Assembly: GCA_031291675.1 (NCBI GenBank)
Contig: JARLIO010000023.1
Coordinates: 1-54,522, forward strand
Length of the DNA: 54,522 nt
DNA from: Azospirillaceae bacterium
GTDB taxonomy: Bacteria; Pseudomonadota; Alphaproteobacteria; Azospirillales; Azospirillaceae
Reading direction: 5' to 3'
Shown here: positions 8,460 to 18,072 of the stretch, in pieces
Position numbering within the stretch: position 1 is the stretch's first letter
Layout of the letters: every line of letters begins with the position of its first letter
Made by a program: the position numbers and the translations under genes
The notes under the pieces: generated by a model
Databases searched by the model: none
Seen by the model: the letters and a program-made list of their open reading frames with translations, nothing else
Told to the model about the DNA's origin: nothing

Positions 8460-11400
8460 TCAGGCCCGGTCAAGACCGTGGAGCGTGAACTGCCCCGGTC
8501 CCAGGACGCGCTCGGCCAGCAGGCACAGGTGGGGATGGTGGGTGAACATCAGCACCTGGGTCCGCTGCGCCAGATCGCGCAACACGGTGAGGGCCGCGGC
8601 GCTGCGTTCATCGTCGAAATTGATCAGGAGATCATCGCCGATGAACGGCACCGGCTCGCTCGTGGTCATTGCGGTGCCGACCAGCGCCAGCCGTAGTGCC
8701 AGAAACAACTGGTCGCGGGTACCGTCGCTCAGGGCCTGGACGTCGATCCGTTTGCCGTCGCTGCGCTCAGCCTTGAGGACCGCCTGGTCGTGGTCGTCAT
8801 AATCGACCACAAGCCGGGCGAAGGCCTCCAGGGTCAGGCGACGAAACAGCGCGCCGGCCTGGCGGAGCAGTGGCGCCTGCTGATCCTGGCGATAGCGATC
8901 GACGGCACGGCGCAGCAACAGCGCGGCCCCGCGCAGTCGGCCATAGTCGGCGGCGATGCTGTGCAGACTCGCCAGGGCCTGCTGGGCATCCTCTGCCGCG
9001 GTGGCGGCGTCGTGGCGCCGTTCCATCGCCTGCAGTTCGATCGTCAGCGCCCGCAACTCGCCGCCCAAATCGGTGCTGCGCTGGTTGATTGCGGTCTGTT
9101 CGGCGTTGATCCGCTCGATCTCGGCCTTCAGATGGTCGGAATCGCTGCCTTCGGCCTCGATTGCGAGCGCCGCCAGCGAACGTCCGTCACCCGCGGCCAG
9201 TAATTGCTGTTCCACGGCAGCGACGCTCCGTTGTACCGCGCGGCGCGTTGCCAGCTGGCCAAGGCGTAACGCCAGCGCGTCGTCGTCATCGACCCCGGCG
9301 GCGTGGCGCAGGCGAGCGAGAATGGCATCGGCGTCGGCCATCGCCCGGGCCGCGTCGCCGCGCCCCGCCCGTTCGATTTCGCGGCGCCGGGTCAGCTCGT
9401 GACGTTGCTGTTCGAGGGCTTCGGCCTCGCGGCAGCGCGTATACAGGCGTCCGACCGCCTCGACCGGTTCCAGCGTCGCGAGGTCCGGAGCCACGCGGCC
9501 GGCCAGGTCGGCGACGGCGGTCCCAAATGCCGCGACATTGTCGTGCATCCGGGCGACCCGGTGGCTGAGATCGGGGATCTTGAGCCGGGCGCGGTCCAGT
9601 TCCTCGAGCGTGCCCAGGCGCGCCGCGGCGGCGGCCGGGCTGGTGTCCGGGGCCGCGCCCAGGGCGGCCATCGCCCGGGCCCAGGACTGTCGCCAGGTCG
9701 TGATCGCCTGTTCGCTGGCGGCAAGCTGGCGTTTTGCGGCATTGGCGGCGACATCGAGCTCGGCTGCCCGGGCATCGAGCGTCCGGCCCTCGATGATCCG
9801 GGCCGCCAACTCCTGGGCGCAGCGCTCCGCCTGTGCCAGCAGGGTCGCGAACGGGGTTGGAAGCGCACCCGGCGGTGGGGACGGCGCGACGCCAACCGCC
9901 AGCAACGCCCCGGTGATCAGGGCGCAGGCGCGAGTGATGGCATCGGCGAGGCGCTGCACCGCGGCCTCCGCCTCGACCGCCGCATCATGATCGCGCAACA
10001 CCGCGGCGCGGCGGGCGAGCCAGCCCACCATGGCCCGGGGTGTCTCGGGGGTGATGCCGCTTGCGGCCCATGCCGCCCGCCACGCGGCATCCAGCACCTG
10101 GCGGGCGGCGGCAAGGGTGGCGGCCTCGGTCTGTGCCGCGGCGAGCCCGCGTTCCGCTTCGGCCTGCGCCTCCGACAATTCGCTCCACCGGGCGATGCGC
10201 TGGGCTTCGGCCTCGCGGCGATCGGCCAGGGTGTCGGCCTGAACCACCGCGGCCTCGTAAGCATCAGGCAGGGACCGGGCGGGCGCGGACGGCCTCAGGT
10301 CGGCGGCGGGGGCCGGGTTTTCGGACCCGCCACCGCGGTTGGCGGGTGCGCCGACCGTCACGGGGTCATCGATATGCCGGCGCCGGATCTCGGCCCAGTC
10401 GCGGTCGCGATGGCGCCGGGCCTCGGCAACGGCGGCGGCGGTCGGAATATCGCCGCCGCCGATCAGGCGGGCCAGGGCATCGGCACTGCGGTCGCGCTGA
10501 TCGGTCAGGGCCGCGATCCGGTCGCTGATGCGGCGGCTCCATTCGTTGAGCCCGGCCTGCTCGGCCTCGAAATGCTGGATCGTCGCCTCGTCGGGCACCG
10601 GTGCCCGGGCCAGGGCCTCGGCGCCGTGCGACCACAAGGTTAGCGCGGCCAGCCCGATCTCGACGCGGCGCCCGGCCTGAGCGGCGCGGGTTGCCGCCTC
10701 GGCCTGCTGGTCTTCCAGCGCCCCCTTGGCTTTGATCCCGGCGACGGTGGAGGCCAGCAGCGCGGGGTCCGGCGACACCGCCGGGGCAGCGCGGTGCCGC
10801 GCGATCCGTTCCCGATCGGCGTGGATCTGGGCGTCGCGTTCGGTGGCGGCGTCAAGCCGGGCCTGGAGGCCCGTCTGTTCGCCGATCAGGGCGCGGATTT
10901 CCGCGCTGACATCGCGCCGGGGGATGAGGTTGCCGACTTGTTCGCTCGGGATTGCGACGCCAATCTGTTGGAGCAATCCGTCGATCTGGGTCCGGACCTG
11001 GTGCAATTCGGTATCCCGCTTGGGGATATCGGCGATCTGATCCATGATGCCGCGGCGCTGCTGGTACAGCTCGTCGGTGATCCTGATCGCATCGGCCAGG
11101 GGGCCGATCAGGACCGGGGCCGCTGCCGCGAGCGCCGCGAGGTCCAGGTCGAGCTGCGCCAGAGCCCGCTCGTGTGCCGCATGGCGCTGCTGCGCGCGAT
11201 CGCGCTGTTGCAGGGCGTCGGTGCGTTCGCGGGCCACTGTTTCCGGCAGTTCCGGCAGCGCGGCCAGGGGCGCCCGCTGTTGTTCCAGGCCGGCGCGCTG
11301 CGACAGCAGCGGCAAGACCCGGCGGATGCGTTCGGCCCGGGTCCGGGTGGCTTCCAGCGCGGCAAGGCTGTCGCGGAGCCCCGCCAATTCCTGCTCGACG

Positions 11401-12056
11401 CGCCGGACATTGTCGACGGCCGTCCTCCAGCCCTCGGCGGTGATCATGCCCTCGCGTTCGCGTTTACGGGCCTGGGTCAGGCGGTCGAGGGCCTGATAAA
11501 ACGGTTTCGAGGCGACGCGGCGTGGGGTGAACCGCGCGGCAGCCGCCTCGTCGAAGTCCTGGATCACGGCGCCGAGGCCGGCGACACCCGACCCGGCCTC
11601 GAACAGGGTGCGGCCAATCTGTCCCTGGGCCTCAAGGATCCGTGCCCCGCCCTCGCGCAGCCGGGCGTGATCCAGACCGAACAGGGTGGTGAAAAGATCG
11701 CGATCGACCGAGCCCAGGAACGGGGCCAGCGCGGTGTCGGGCAATTCGCTGCCATCGGCAGCCAACAGGGTCCGCCGGGTGCCTTTGCGGCGCACGAACT
11801 CCAGCCGCCGCCCATCGCTCGTCTCGATCGCGGCGCTCAGCCGTAGTTCGGCATAGTCATGCAGGAAATTGTAGCGCGATCGGGTTTCGATGCCAAACAG
11901 CAGGTCCGACACGGCCTGGAGCACCGTGGTTTTGCCGGCCTCGTTGCGGCCATAGAGAATGTGAAAATCAACCCCGCCATCGCGCTCGGTGTCAAAATCG
12001 AGCACGGCGTCGGTGAAGCGGCCCCAGCGGCCGAGGCCCAGGCGGCGAAGTCTCAT
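8460..12056 (-). CDS. YhaN/SbcC-like SMC-family ATPase
   Basis: This 1198-residue SMC-like ATPase probably partners a nuclease in DNA end processing. Walker A (GRNEAGKTT) is at about residues 36-44, and the AAA domain continues with FLHDYAELRL and FTTLFGLDHARLREGG, a YhaN-type signature. Very long Ala/Arg/Glu-rich coiled coils fill about residues 180-1080. The C-terminal half-domain carries the ABC signature-like LSDGTRDQLFLALRLAL, a Walker B region (PFIGDDLLINFDDER) and a final FTHHPHL switch. Its ATG overlaps the stop of the upstream metallophosphoesterase gene (ATGA at 12053-12056), so the two are translationally coupled like sbcD-sbcC and yhaO-yhaN. Confidence 0.9.
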   Translation of the reverse strand: MRLRRLGLGRWGRFTDAVLDFDTERDGGVDFHILYGRNEAGKTTVLQAVSDLLFGIETRSRYNFLHDYAELRLSAAIETSDGRRLEFVRRKGTRRTLLAADGSELPDTALAPFLGSVDRDLFTTLFGLDHARLREGGARILEAQGQIGRTLFEAGSGVAGLGAVIQDFDEAAAARFTPRRVASKPFYQALDRLTQARKREREGMITAEGWRTAVDNVRRVEQELAGLRDSLAALEATRTRAERIRRVLPLLSQRAGLEQQRAPLAALPELPETVARERTDALQQRDRAQQRHAAHERALAQLDLDLAALAAAAPVLIGPLADAIRITDELYQQRRGIMDQIADIPKRDTELHQVRTQIDGLLQQIGVAIPSEQVGNLIPRRDVSAEIRALIGEQTGLQARLDAATERDAQIHADRERIARHRAAPAVSPDPALLASTVAGIKAKGALEDQQAEAATRAAQAGRRVEIGLAALTLWSHGAEALARAPVPDEATIQHFEAEQAGLNEWSRRISDRIAALTDQRDRSADALARLIGGGDIPTAAAVAEARRHRDRDWAEIRRRHIDDPVTVGAPANRGGGSENPAPAADLRPSAPARSLPDAYEAAVVQADTLADRREAEAQRIARWSELSEAQAEAERGLAAAQTEAATLAAARQVLDAAWRAAWAASGITPETPRAMVGWLARRAAVLRDHDAAVEAEAAVQRLADAITRACALITGALLAVGVAPSPPPGALPTPFATLLAQAERCAQELAARIIEGRTLDARAAELDVAANAAKRQLAASEQAITTWRQSWARAMAALGAAPDTSPAAAAARLGTLEELDRARLKIPDLSHRVARMHDNVAAFGTAVADLAGRVAPDLATLEPVEAVGRLYTRCREAEALEQQRHELTRRREIERAGRGDAARAMADADAILARLRHAAGVDDDDALALRLGQLATRRAVQRSVAAVEQQLLAAGDGRSLAALAIEAEGSDSDHLKAEIERINAEQTAINQRSTDLGGELRALTIELQAMERRHDAATAAEDAQQALASLHSIAADYGRLRGAALLLRRAVDRYRQDQQAPLLRQAGALFRRLTLEAFARLVVDYDDHDQAVLKAERSDGKRIDVQALSDGTRDQLFLALRLALVGTAMTTSEPVPFIGDDLLINFDDERSAAALTVLRDLAQRTQVLMFTHHPHLCLLAERVLGPGQFTLHGLDRA

Positions 12057-13318
12057 GGCGTCGGCTCGTGATCCATCAGGCGTCCCATGACCATGGCCAT
12101 GGCTTCGGCGATGACGGCGTCGATCGCGTCGGCATCGCCGGCGTTGCCGTCATCCGGGGTGGCGGCGTGGCTGTCACGCGGCAGGCGGCTGCTGATTTCG
12201 GCGAGCTCGGCGGCCAGGTCGGCGCGAAACCCGGGATCGGCGCCGATCTCGGCCATGGCCCGGACCAGGGCGCCCAATCCGTCGGGGCGCGCCGCCAGGT
12301 CGGCGGTGTCGCTGCCGGGGGCGGCGATCCGTTCGACCTTTTCGATCCAGAGCTGGTCACCGGCGCAATCGAGCGCGGTGGCCTGGACCGCGGCGAGGAA
12401 GCCGTCACGGGCGTTGAGCACGGCCGCCTGGGCCCGGCTTGGGCCGCGCAGTGTCAGTCGTGCCGCGAGCGGCCGGCCCTCGTTTTGATCCAGCGCGCTT
12501 GTCAGGACCGGCCGGAGCCGACGCAGCACGGCGTCCAGGGTGTCGCAGCCGCTGATATCCAGATCGATCGCGGCCCAGCGCAGAACATCGGTGGCGCGAT
12601 GCTCGACCGCCACCACCTTGCCGTCCTCGACCATGACCAGCGAACAACCCTTGACCCCGGTTTCGCGGATGTGGCGGCCCTGAATGTTGCCGGGAAACAC
12701 AATATGGGGAAATTCGTGCAGCACTTCGCGCCGGTGAATATGGCCCAGCGCCCAGTAGTCGTAGCCATGCCCGACCAGCTCCGCCAGGTCACAAGGGGCG
12801 TAGTTTGCGTGGCCTTCGCGGCCGTCGAGCCCGGTGTGCAGCACCCCGATATTGAACCAGCCGCGCCGCGGCGGCGGATAGGCGGCGGCAAGGTTGGTGG
12901 TCACGTCGCGCTGGCCGAAGCTCTGGCCGTGAAGTGCGACCTGCAGCATCGGCAACGTCGCGGTTCCGGCGCGCGCCGGGTCGAACACGGTCACATTGTC
13001 GGGCAGGGGCAGACGGCGGGTGATGCGGTTTTCCGCATCATGATTGCCCCAAACCACAAATACCGGAATTGCGGCGCGCTTGAGCCGCGCCATCTGCTGG
13101 ACGAAGAACAGCCCGGTGGTGAAATCGCGCCAATCACCGTCATACAGGTCGCCGGCAATGACGACGAAATCGACGGCCTCGGTCTCGGCCAGGGCGATTA
13201 GTGATTCGAAGGCGCGCCGGGTCGCGCCGCGCAGCAAATCGACAGGGGCGCCATCCTGTGCCGACAGACCGACCAGAGGGCTGTCGAGGTGGATGTCGGC
13301 ACAATGGATGAACTTCAT
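12053..13318 (-). CDS. YhaO/SbcD-like metallophosphoesterase (DNA repair nuclease)
   Basis: This protein of about 421 residues is a calcineurin-like phosphoesterase of the SbcD/Mre11/YhaO type, expected to cut DNA with the adjacent SMC ATPase. The metal-binding motifs appear in order: CADIHLDSP (about 6-14), VIAGDLYDGDW, VVWGNHDAENR, VLHTGLDG and WALGHIHRRE. The C-terminal ~170 residues form the capping region. I prefer the ATG at 13318 (MKFIHCADIH); an in-frame GTG two codons upstream is possible. It overlaps the ATPase gene by 4 bases. Confidence 0.92.
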   Translation of the reverse strand: MKFIHCADIHLDSPLVGLSAQDGAPVDLLRGATRRAFESLIALAETEAVDFVVIAGDLYDGDWRDFTTGLFFVQQMARLKRAAIPVFVVWGNHDAENRITRRLPLPDNVTVFDPARAGTATLPMLQVALHGQSFGQRDVTTNLAAAYPPPRRGWFNIGVLHTGLDGREGHANYAPCDLAELVGHGYDYWALGHIHRREVLHEFPHIVFPGNIQGRHIRETGVKGCSLVMVEDGKVVAVEHRATDVLRWAAIDLDISGCDTLDAVLRRLRPVLTSALDQNEGRPLAARLTLRGPSRAQAAVLNARDGFLAAVQATALDCAGDQLWIEKVERIAAPGSDTADLAARPDGLGALVRAMAEIGADPGFRADLAAELAEISSRLPRDSHAATPDDGNAGDADAIDAVIAEAMAMVMGRLMDHEPTP

Positions 13319-13504
13319 GACCACACCGGCCCCGTTGCGTGTCGGGGTGGTTTAGCCGGTGTCACGCTGCTTGGCGAGACCGCACTTTAAGGGAACCCGA
13401 CAGGATGGACCGCCGGTCGGCGAAACCAAGGCTCGCCCGCGGCAGCCACGCCGTCGCGGTCACGATACAGGCCGGATTTGCGGCACCGGTCCATCGGCGC
13501 AGGA

Positions 13505-13771
13505 TCACCGGATCGGTTGATTCAGCGACGCTGCCGACACGGCCCGGGACGCCACCGCCGACGATGTGCCGGTCGGGTGGGTTTGCACAGGGACGAAGGC
13601 CGATACGACGACCATCGCGGCCATCACCGCGCCCATGATCCAGAGAACCCGTCCTGGACCTTTTGATTTCCCCGAACCACCGATCAACAGGGACGGTGCG
13701 AACGGAAAGGACTTTGAAAAACCCGACGCGCCGGGGCGGCGCCGGTACTCGGTCAATGACGTGCTACTCAT
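13505..13771 (-). CDS. Small single-pass membrane protein, unknown
   Basis: The product is 88 residues. A basic, proline-rich N-terminus is followed by one clear hydrophobic helix (VLWIMGAVMAAMVVVSAFVP, about residues 42-61) and a short Ala/Ser/Thr-rich tail. It lies alone between the metallophosphoesterase gene and the histidine kinase, with no strong ribosome site; TTGAGG is too close to the ATG. The membrane helix supports it as a real gene, but no family is recognised. Confidence 0.45.
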   Translation of the reverse strand: MSSTSLTEYRRRPGASGFSKSFPFAPSLLIGGSGKSKGPGRVLWIMGAVMAAMVVVSAFVPVQTHPTGTSSAVASRAVSAASLNQPIR

Positions 13772-14092
13772 GCCTCAATGTCTTCAGAGCGATGCCGGAC
13801 CCATTCCAGCGGCTGACGGCGCGATCCGCAAGGATCGACACGGCGCGGCAACCTTCGCTATTTCTACCAGCGTTATGATAGAGCGAGATCTCCCGGGGAG
13901 TCCAGAAGTTCGATACCAGGAATTCGCGATCGTGATTTTGGCGTTGTCTCGTGATCCCGGCCGGCGCTCTCTTGCAGACGCGGGCGATGCCGGGTTTGGT
14001 GGTCCTGGCCTCTTGCGGCATCTCTGGCGTCATGCAACGTGGCGTCATGGCGGCGATGGGCCGGTGTCGGAAATGGCAGGGGATTGACATTG
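13772..14092. other. Intergenic stretch before the hybrid kinase
   Basis: About 320 bases without a supportable gene. It should hold the promoter of the kinase at 14093, possibly near the relatively AT-rich segment at 13855-13885, but I see no convincing promoter boxes or terminator. Confidence 0.4.
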
Positions 14093-16372
14093 ATGCGGTC
14101 ATTGACTCGGACAAGTATCCGCCTGCTGCTGCCGTTCGTTCTGGTCCTTGCCCTGGTTTCGACGGGCCTGGGTTTTTACCTGTCCCGCCTGAACCGGGAC
14201 GCCCGGGATTGGGTTCGCGACAGTCACCGGGTGATCGACGAGGCTCGCCTGACATTGCTGGCCATCGAAAGGACCGACTCGGCGTATCGCGGTCTGGTCA
14301 TGACGGATGGCGATCCGCTCGCGACGTCCTATCGCGATGATACCGCGATCGCGGCCGCTCATCTCGGGCGGCTGCGGGCCTTGATTGCGGATAACGCGGC
14401 GCAGGAAACCACGATCGACCAGCTTGACGGGCAGATCGCCGCGTTGGTCCAGCTGATGGAGGGCTCGATCACGCGGCACCGCAACGGGGCTGTGATCCTG
14501 GACGAGGATGCCGGGATCGTCGGGAAGATCGACGCCCGGATCAACGGCATTGCCGGCACGATCGACGAGATCGTCGAGACCCAGGACCGATTGCTGGTGA
14601 CGCGGGACGCGACGGTCGACCGCCGTCAGGCTCTGTCGATATCGTTCCTGATCGTTGCGGATGTGCTGGCGGGCATGGGGATGGTGGTGGCGTTTACCAT
14701 GCTGCGCCGCCACGAGGGCCTGCTGCAAACCGCGGAGGCGGTAGCCGGGCAGGCGCAGAAGATGGAGGCCGTCGGCCATCTGACTGGTGGTATTGCGCAT
14801 GATTTCAACAATATCCTTCAGGCTGTGATCACCAATCTGGATCTTGCGATCGAGCATTCGGCCTGCGACCCGGCCGTGGCGGGGTATCTGCAAAATGCGC
14901 TGATAGCGACCGGGAAAGGCGCGCGCCTGACCGCGCAACTTCTGGCTTTTGCCCGTCGCCAGCCGTTGCCCCCCACGGTGATCCAGATCGATCGCGTGGT
15001 TCAGGAGATCACGACGCTGCTGCGCCGAACCCTGGGCGAGGCGATCACGATCGATCTGGTCGAGCCTGAGGGGCTATGGCGAACCAAGGCCGATCCCGGG
15101 TTGCTGCAAAGCGCACTGCTCAATCTGGCCCTGAATGCCAAGGATGCCATGCCCGAGGGGGGCCGGCTGACGATCGAGGTCGCCAATGTTACGCTCGATA
15201 CCGCCGACGCCGCCGCGCGTCACGAGGTGACGGCGGGCCCCTATGTGATGCTGGCGGTCAGCGATACCGGTGTTGGCATGTCACCGGCGGTCGTCGCCCA
15301 GGCGTTCGAGCCGTTTTTCACCACCAAGGCCGAGGGAACCGGCCTGGGCCTGTCGATGGTGTTGGGGTTCGTCAAGCAATCGGGCGGTCATATCGAGATC
15401 GATAGCGAGGTCGGCCAGGGGACGACGGTCAAGATCTATCTGCCGCGTACCGAGGAACCCGAAGCGGCCGCGCCGGTCCGCCAGCCGATGCCGCGACAGG
15501 GCCACGGCGAGACCATTCTGGTGGTCGAGGACGAGGAGGGTGTCCGCGGCGGGGTCGCGGCGCAGTTGGTCAAACTCGGTTATCGCCCGCAGGTTGCCGC
15601 CAGCGGCGTCGTGGCCCGTGACATCCTGGCCTCGGCTGCTGACATCGATTTGCTGTTCACCGATGTCATTCTTTCCGGTCCGATCGACGGTGCCCGCCTC
15701 GCCGAGGAGGCGTATCGCCTGCGACCGGCGCTGCCGGTGATTTTTACCTCGGGCGACACCGAGAATGCCATCGTCCACCGGGATCGGCTCCCGGACGGCG
15801 CCATCCTGTTGGCGAAGCCCTATCGGACCGTTGATCTGGCCGCCGCGATCGCCGATCGGCTGGCGTTGCCGCCGGTCCTGTCGGCGGATGCGCCACCCCC
15901 GGTGGCGGCGCACATCCCGGCAGCCGCCGGTGCGAATCCAGGGCCTGTCGCCGCGTCGGTGGGCGGCAATGGCGTCGCGCCGGTGCGCGGCAGTATCCTG
16001 CTGGTCGAGGACGAGCCGCTGATCCGGATAGCGACGGCGGCGTATCTGCGCGCCAAGGGGCACCCGGTCGATGAGGCCCCCACCGCGGCGGCGGCGATAC
16101 AGTTGGTGCAGCGCGGTCACCCGGTCGCGGTCATGATCGCCGATCTCGGCCTGCCCGATGGCAACGGGCTCGACCTGGTGGCGACGGCGCGGTCGGTCCT
16201 GCCCGATCTCGTGGTTATTGTCACGACGGGACAATCACAACTGCCACCCGAGGTTGACGACATCCCGGGACATCCCGTGCGGTTGCTGAGAAAGCCGTTC
16301 ACAGTCGAGGGTTTGAGCCGCGTGCTGGCCGAATTGGGGATTATTGCCGACAATGGCGGGTTGCCGCAGTAA
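14093..16372 (+). CDS. Hybrid sensor histidine kinase with two receiver domains
   Basis: This 759-residue inner-membrane kinase has membrane helices at about residues 9-30 and 182-204 flanking a CHASE3-like sensor domain (LLAIERTDSAYRGLVMTDGD). The HisKA dimerisation domain carries the phospho-accepting His236 in GGIAHDFNN, and the ATPase domain has NLALNAKDAMPEGG, DTGVGM and GTGLGLSMV. Two receiver domains follow (about 490-615 and 650-755), with acceptor aspartates in LLFTDVILSG and IADLGLPDG. There is no DNA-binding output domain and no response regulator nearby, so phosphate probably passes to a distant partner. The ATG at 14093 places the first helix at the N-terminus; a reading from 14039 adds 18 residues. 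Confidence 0.92.
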   Translation: MRSLTRTSIRLLLPFVLVLALVSTGLGFYLSRLNRDARDWVRDSHRVIDEARLTLLAIERTDSAYRGLVMTDGDPLATSYRDDTAIAAAHLGRLRALIADNAAQETTIDQLDGQIAALVQLMEGSITRHRNGAVILDEDAGIVGKIDARINGIAGTIDEIVETQDRLLVTRDATVDRRQALSISFLIVADVLAGMGMVVAFTMLRRHEGLLQTAEAVAGQAQKMEAVGHLTGGIAHDFNNILQAVITNLDLAIEHSACDPAVAGYLQNALIATGKGARLTAQLLAFARRQPLPPTVIQIDRVVQEITTLLRRTLGEAITIDLVEPEGLWRTKADPGLLQSALLNLALNAKDAMPEGGRLTIEVANVTLDTADAAARHEVTAGPYVMLAVSDTGVGMSPAVVAQAFEPFFTTKAEGTGLGLSMVLGFVKQSGGHIEIDSEVGQGTTVKIYLPRTEEPEAAAPVRQPMPRQGHGETILVVEDEEGVRGGVAAQLVKLGYRPQVAASGVVARDILASAADIDLLFTDVILSGPIDGARLAEEAYRLRPALPVIFTSGDTENAIVHRDRLPDGAILLAKPYRTVDLAAAIADRLALPPVLSADAPPPVAAHIPAAAGANPGPVAASVGGNGVAPVRGSILLVEDEPLIRIATAAYLRAKGHPVDEAPTAAAAIQLVQRGHPVAVMIADLGLPDGNGLDLVATARSVLPDLVVIVTTGQSQLPPEVDDIPGHPVRLLRKPFTVEGLSRVLAELGIIADNGGLPQ

Positions 16373-16566
16373 TCTCTTCGGCAGGTTCTGATGCCGGGGA
16401 CGAATCGTCTTGCGGTTGTCCCGTGATAAAATTGAGGATTGCTCCGGGCGCGATCGTCACATAGATTTGCGGAGTATCGTCGCCTGCCATATGGGTGGAA
16501 AGCGCCCCTTTATGGATTTAAAAACGTTACAGACCTGATTAAAGATGTCACGGAAGGAAATTATCC

Positions 16567-16911
16567 ATGACTTGGAAAGTCGTTTTGTTTCTGTTTCTCG
16601 GAATCGCCGCGGCGACATCGACGACGGCCTGGGCCGAGAGCTCGATTTACTGCGGCGGGCATTTGGTTAATGTGGGTGACAATATGCAGCGTGTCCAGGG
16701 CTTGTGTGGTGCGCCGGACTCCCAGCATCACAGCGATGTCGAACTCTCAAACGACCAGTATATTGTCAATTCTGATGGATCAGCATCACGGGTCGGCAAA
16801 ATAAAAGTGATTCGAACCGATCGATGGTATTATTCACCGCGAAACGGAAATCTGTCGCGCGAATTGAAGTTTGAAGATGAACAACTGGTTTCCATCGAAA
16901 TTGGAAAGTGA
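16567..16911 (+). CDS. DUF2845 family secreted protein
   Basis: This is a 114-residue exported protein with a signal peptide (KVVLFLFLGIAAATSTTAWA, cleavage near residue 23). It has the DUF2845 pattern: CGGHLVNVGDN, then VQGLCGAPDS, a Tyr/Trp-rich strand (DRWYYSPRNG) and a final LKFEDEQLVSIE. The two cysteines could pair in the periplasm. GGAAGGA lies just upstream of the ATG. Its base composition is visibly richer in A+T than its neighbours, which suggests recent acquisition or different selection. Its function is unknown. Confidence 0.82.
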   Translation: MTWKVVLFLFLGIAAATSTTAWAESSIYCGGHLVNVGDNMQRVQGLCGAPDSQHHSDVELSNDQYIVNSDGSASRVGKIKVIRTDRWYYSPRNGNLSRELKFEDEQLVSIEIGK

Positions 16912-17043
16912 TTGATCGAAAGATCTGTAATACTTGTTGATGGCGGATTTTAATTCATTGATCCGGGGCCATGAGCCGCGAAGGAACGACCTAGTATTTT
17001 AGGGGATCTCCGCGGCGGCACGCGGTGCGGATGATGTGAGCCT

Positions 17044-17982
17044 TCAGGCCTGCGGTTCAGCCTCGGGCTCGACCGGCTGGGCCCGTTCGCCGAGATGGGC
17101 GCGCATCCAGAGAACCTCCTCCGAGGCCGCTCGCCCGAAATGCCGTTTGAATTCCCGGCTGAACTGGGATGTGCTGACATAGCCGACGGCGGCGGCGGCC
17201 GTGGCAACGGAGCAGGCGTCTCTGGCCATGAGAAGGCGCGCCTCGTGCAGGCGAAGCGACTTGATATAGTTGAGCGGCGTCGTGCCGATCCGCTCCCGGA
17301 ACCGGCTGTGAAACGTCGGTACGCTCATTCCCGCTTCTGCGGCCAATATGCCGATGCTGATCTGACGACGATAATGGCGTCTGATATAGGCGAGGCTGCG
17401 CCCGATCCCACCGCCGCCTCCCGCCTGGCGGAGCGCCGCGATCAGTTCCGCCCCCTGGGGGCCGGTGAGGACGCGGTAGTGCAGTTCGCGGACCAACGGG
17501 GGGCCGAGAGCCGCGGTTTCCAACGGATCGGCAAGCGCGGTGACCAGCCGTAGCAGCGTGCCACGCACGCCACGGTCCAGGGGCGAGGATACCAGGCTGC
17601 GTGCGTTGTCGTGCGTTCGCCCCGGTCGGGGCGGCATGAGTTCGATGAGCTCGGCCGCGATGCTCAGATCGAAATCCATATAGACGGCCAGCAGCGGCGC
17701 ATCCGGGCTGGCCCGTGATTCCATCCGGAACGGCACGGGGACGGACACCGCCAGATAATGGTGGGCGTCATAGACGAAGCTCTCGGTGCCGAGATGGCCG
17801 CGCTTGGCGCCCTGCAGGACGAAGACCGCTCCGGGACGGTAAAGCACCGGCACGTCGTCGAGATCCGTGCTTGAGCGCAACAACCGCAATCCCGGCAACG
17901 ACGTCGCGGTATAGCCCTCGCGACCCGCGATCGTTCCGGCCAACAGGACCAGTTCGTCCCGGTCATTCATAGGATCAGGCAT
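17044..17982 (-). CDS. AraC-family transcriptional regulator
   Basis: This is a regulator of about 312 residues with an N-terminal AraC_N-type sensing domain (VLYRPGAVFVLQGAKRGHLG, then HHYLAVSVPVPF) and a C-terminal pair of helix-turn-helix motifs (LAAEAGMSVPTFHSRFRERI, then AAAAVGYVSTSQFSREFKRH). It is divergent from the adjacent short-chain dehydrogenase, the usual arrangement for this subfamily, and probably controls it. The start is uncertain: ATGs at 17970, 17982 and 18018 are in frame, and 17982 is chosen because it keeps a free divergent promoter region. Confidence 0.9.
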   Translation of the reverse strand: MPDPMNDRDELVLLAGTIAGREGYTATSLPGLRLLRSSTDLDDVPVLYRPGAVFVLQGAKRGHLGTESFVYDAHHYLAVSVPVPFRMESRASPDAPLLAVYMDFDLSIAAELIELMPPRPGRTHDNARSLVSSPLDRGVRGTLLRLVTALADPLETAALGPPLVRELHYRVLTGPQGAELIAALRQAGGGGGIGRSLAYIRRHYRRQISIGILAAEAGMSVPTFHSRFRERIGTTPLNYIKSLRLHEARLLMARDACSVATAAAAVGYVSTSQFSREFKRHFGRAASEEVLWMRAHLGERAQPVEPEAEPQA

Positions 17983-18072
17983 CAAAGAGACAGGATCCGG
18001 CCTGTGAGCGACGATCATCGGATGCTATCTGGCATATCGAGGAAAATCGAGCCCCTTCGGAAGGAAGAGCGG

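Noticed and set aside
9303-10643. 446-codon plus-strand frame opposite the SMC-like ATPase
   Set aside because: Gly/Arg-rich shadow with no domain; the minus-strand coiled coil is clearly the gene.
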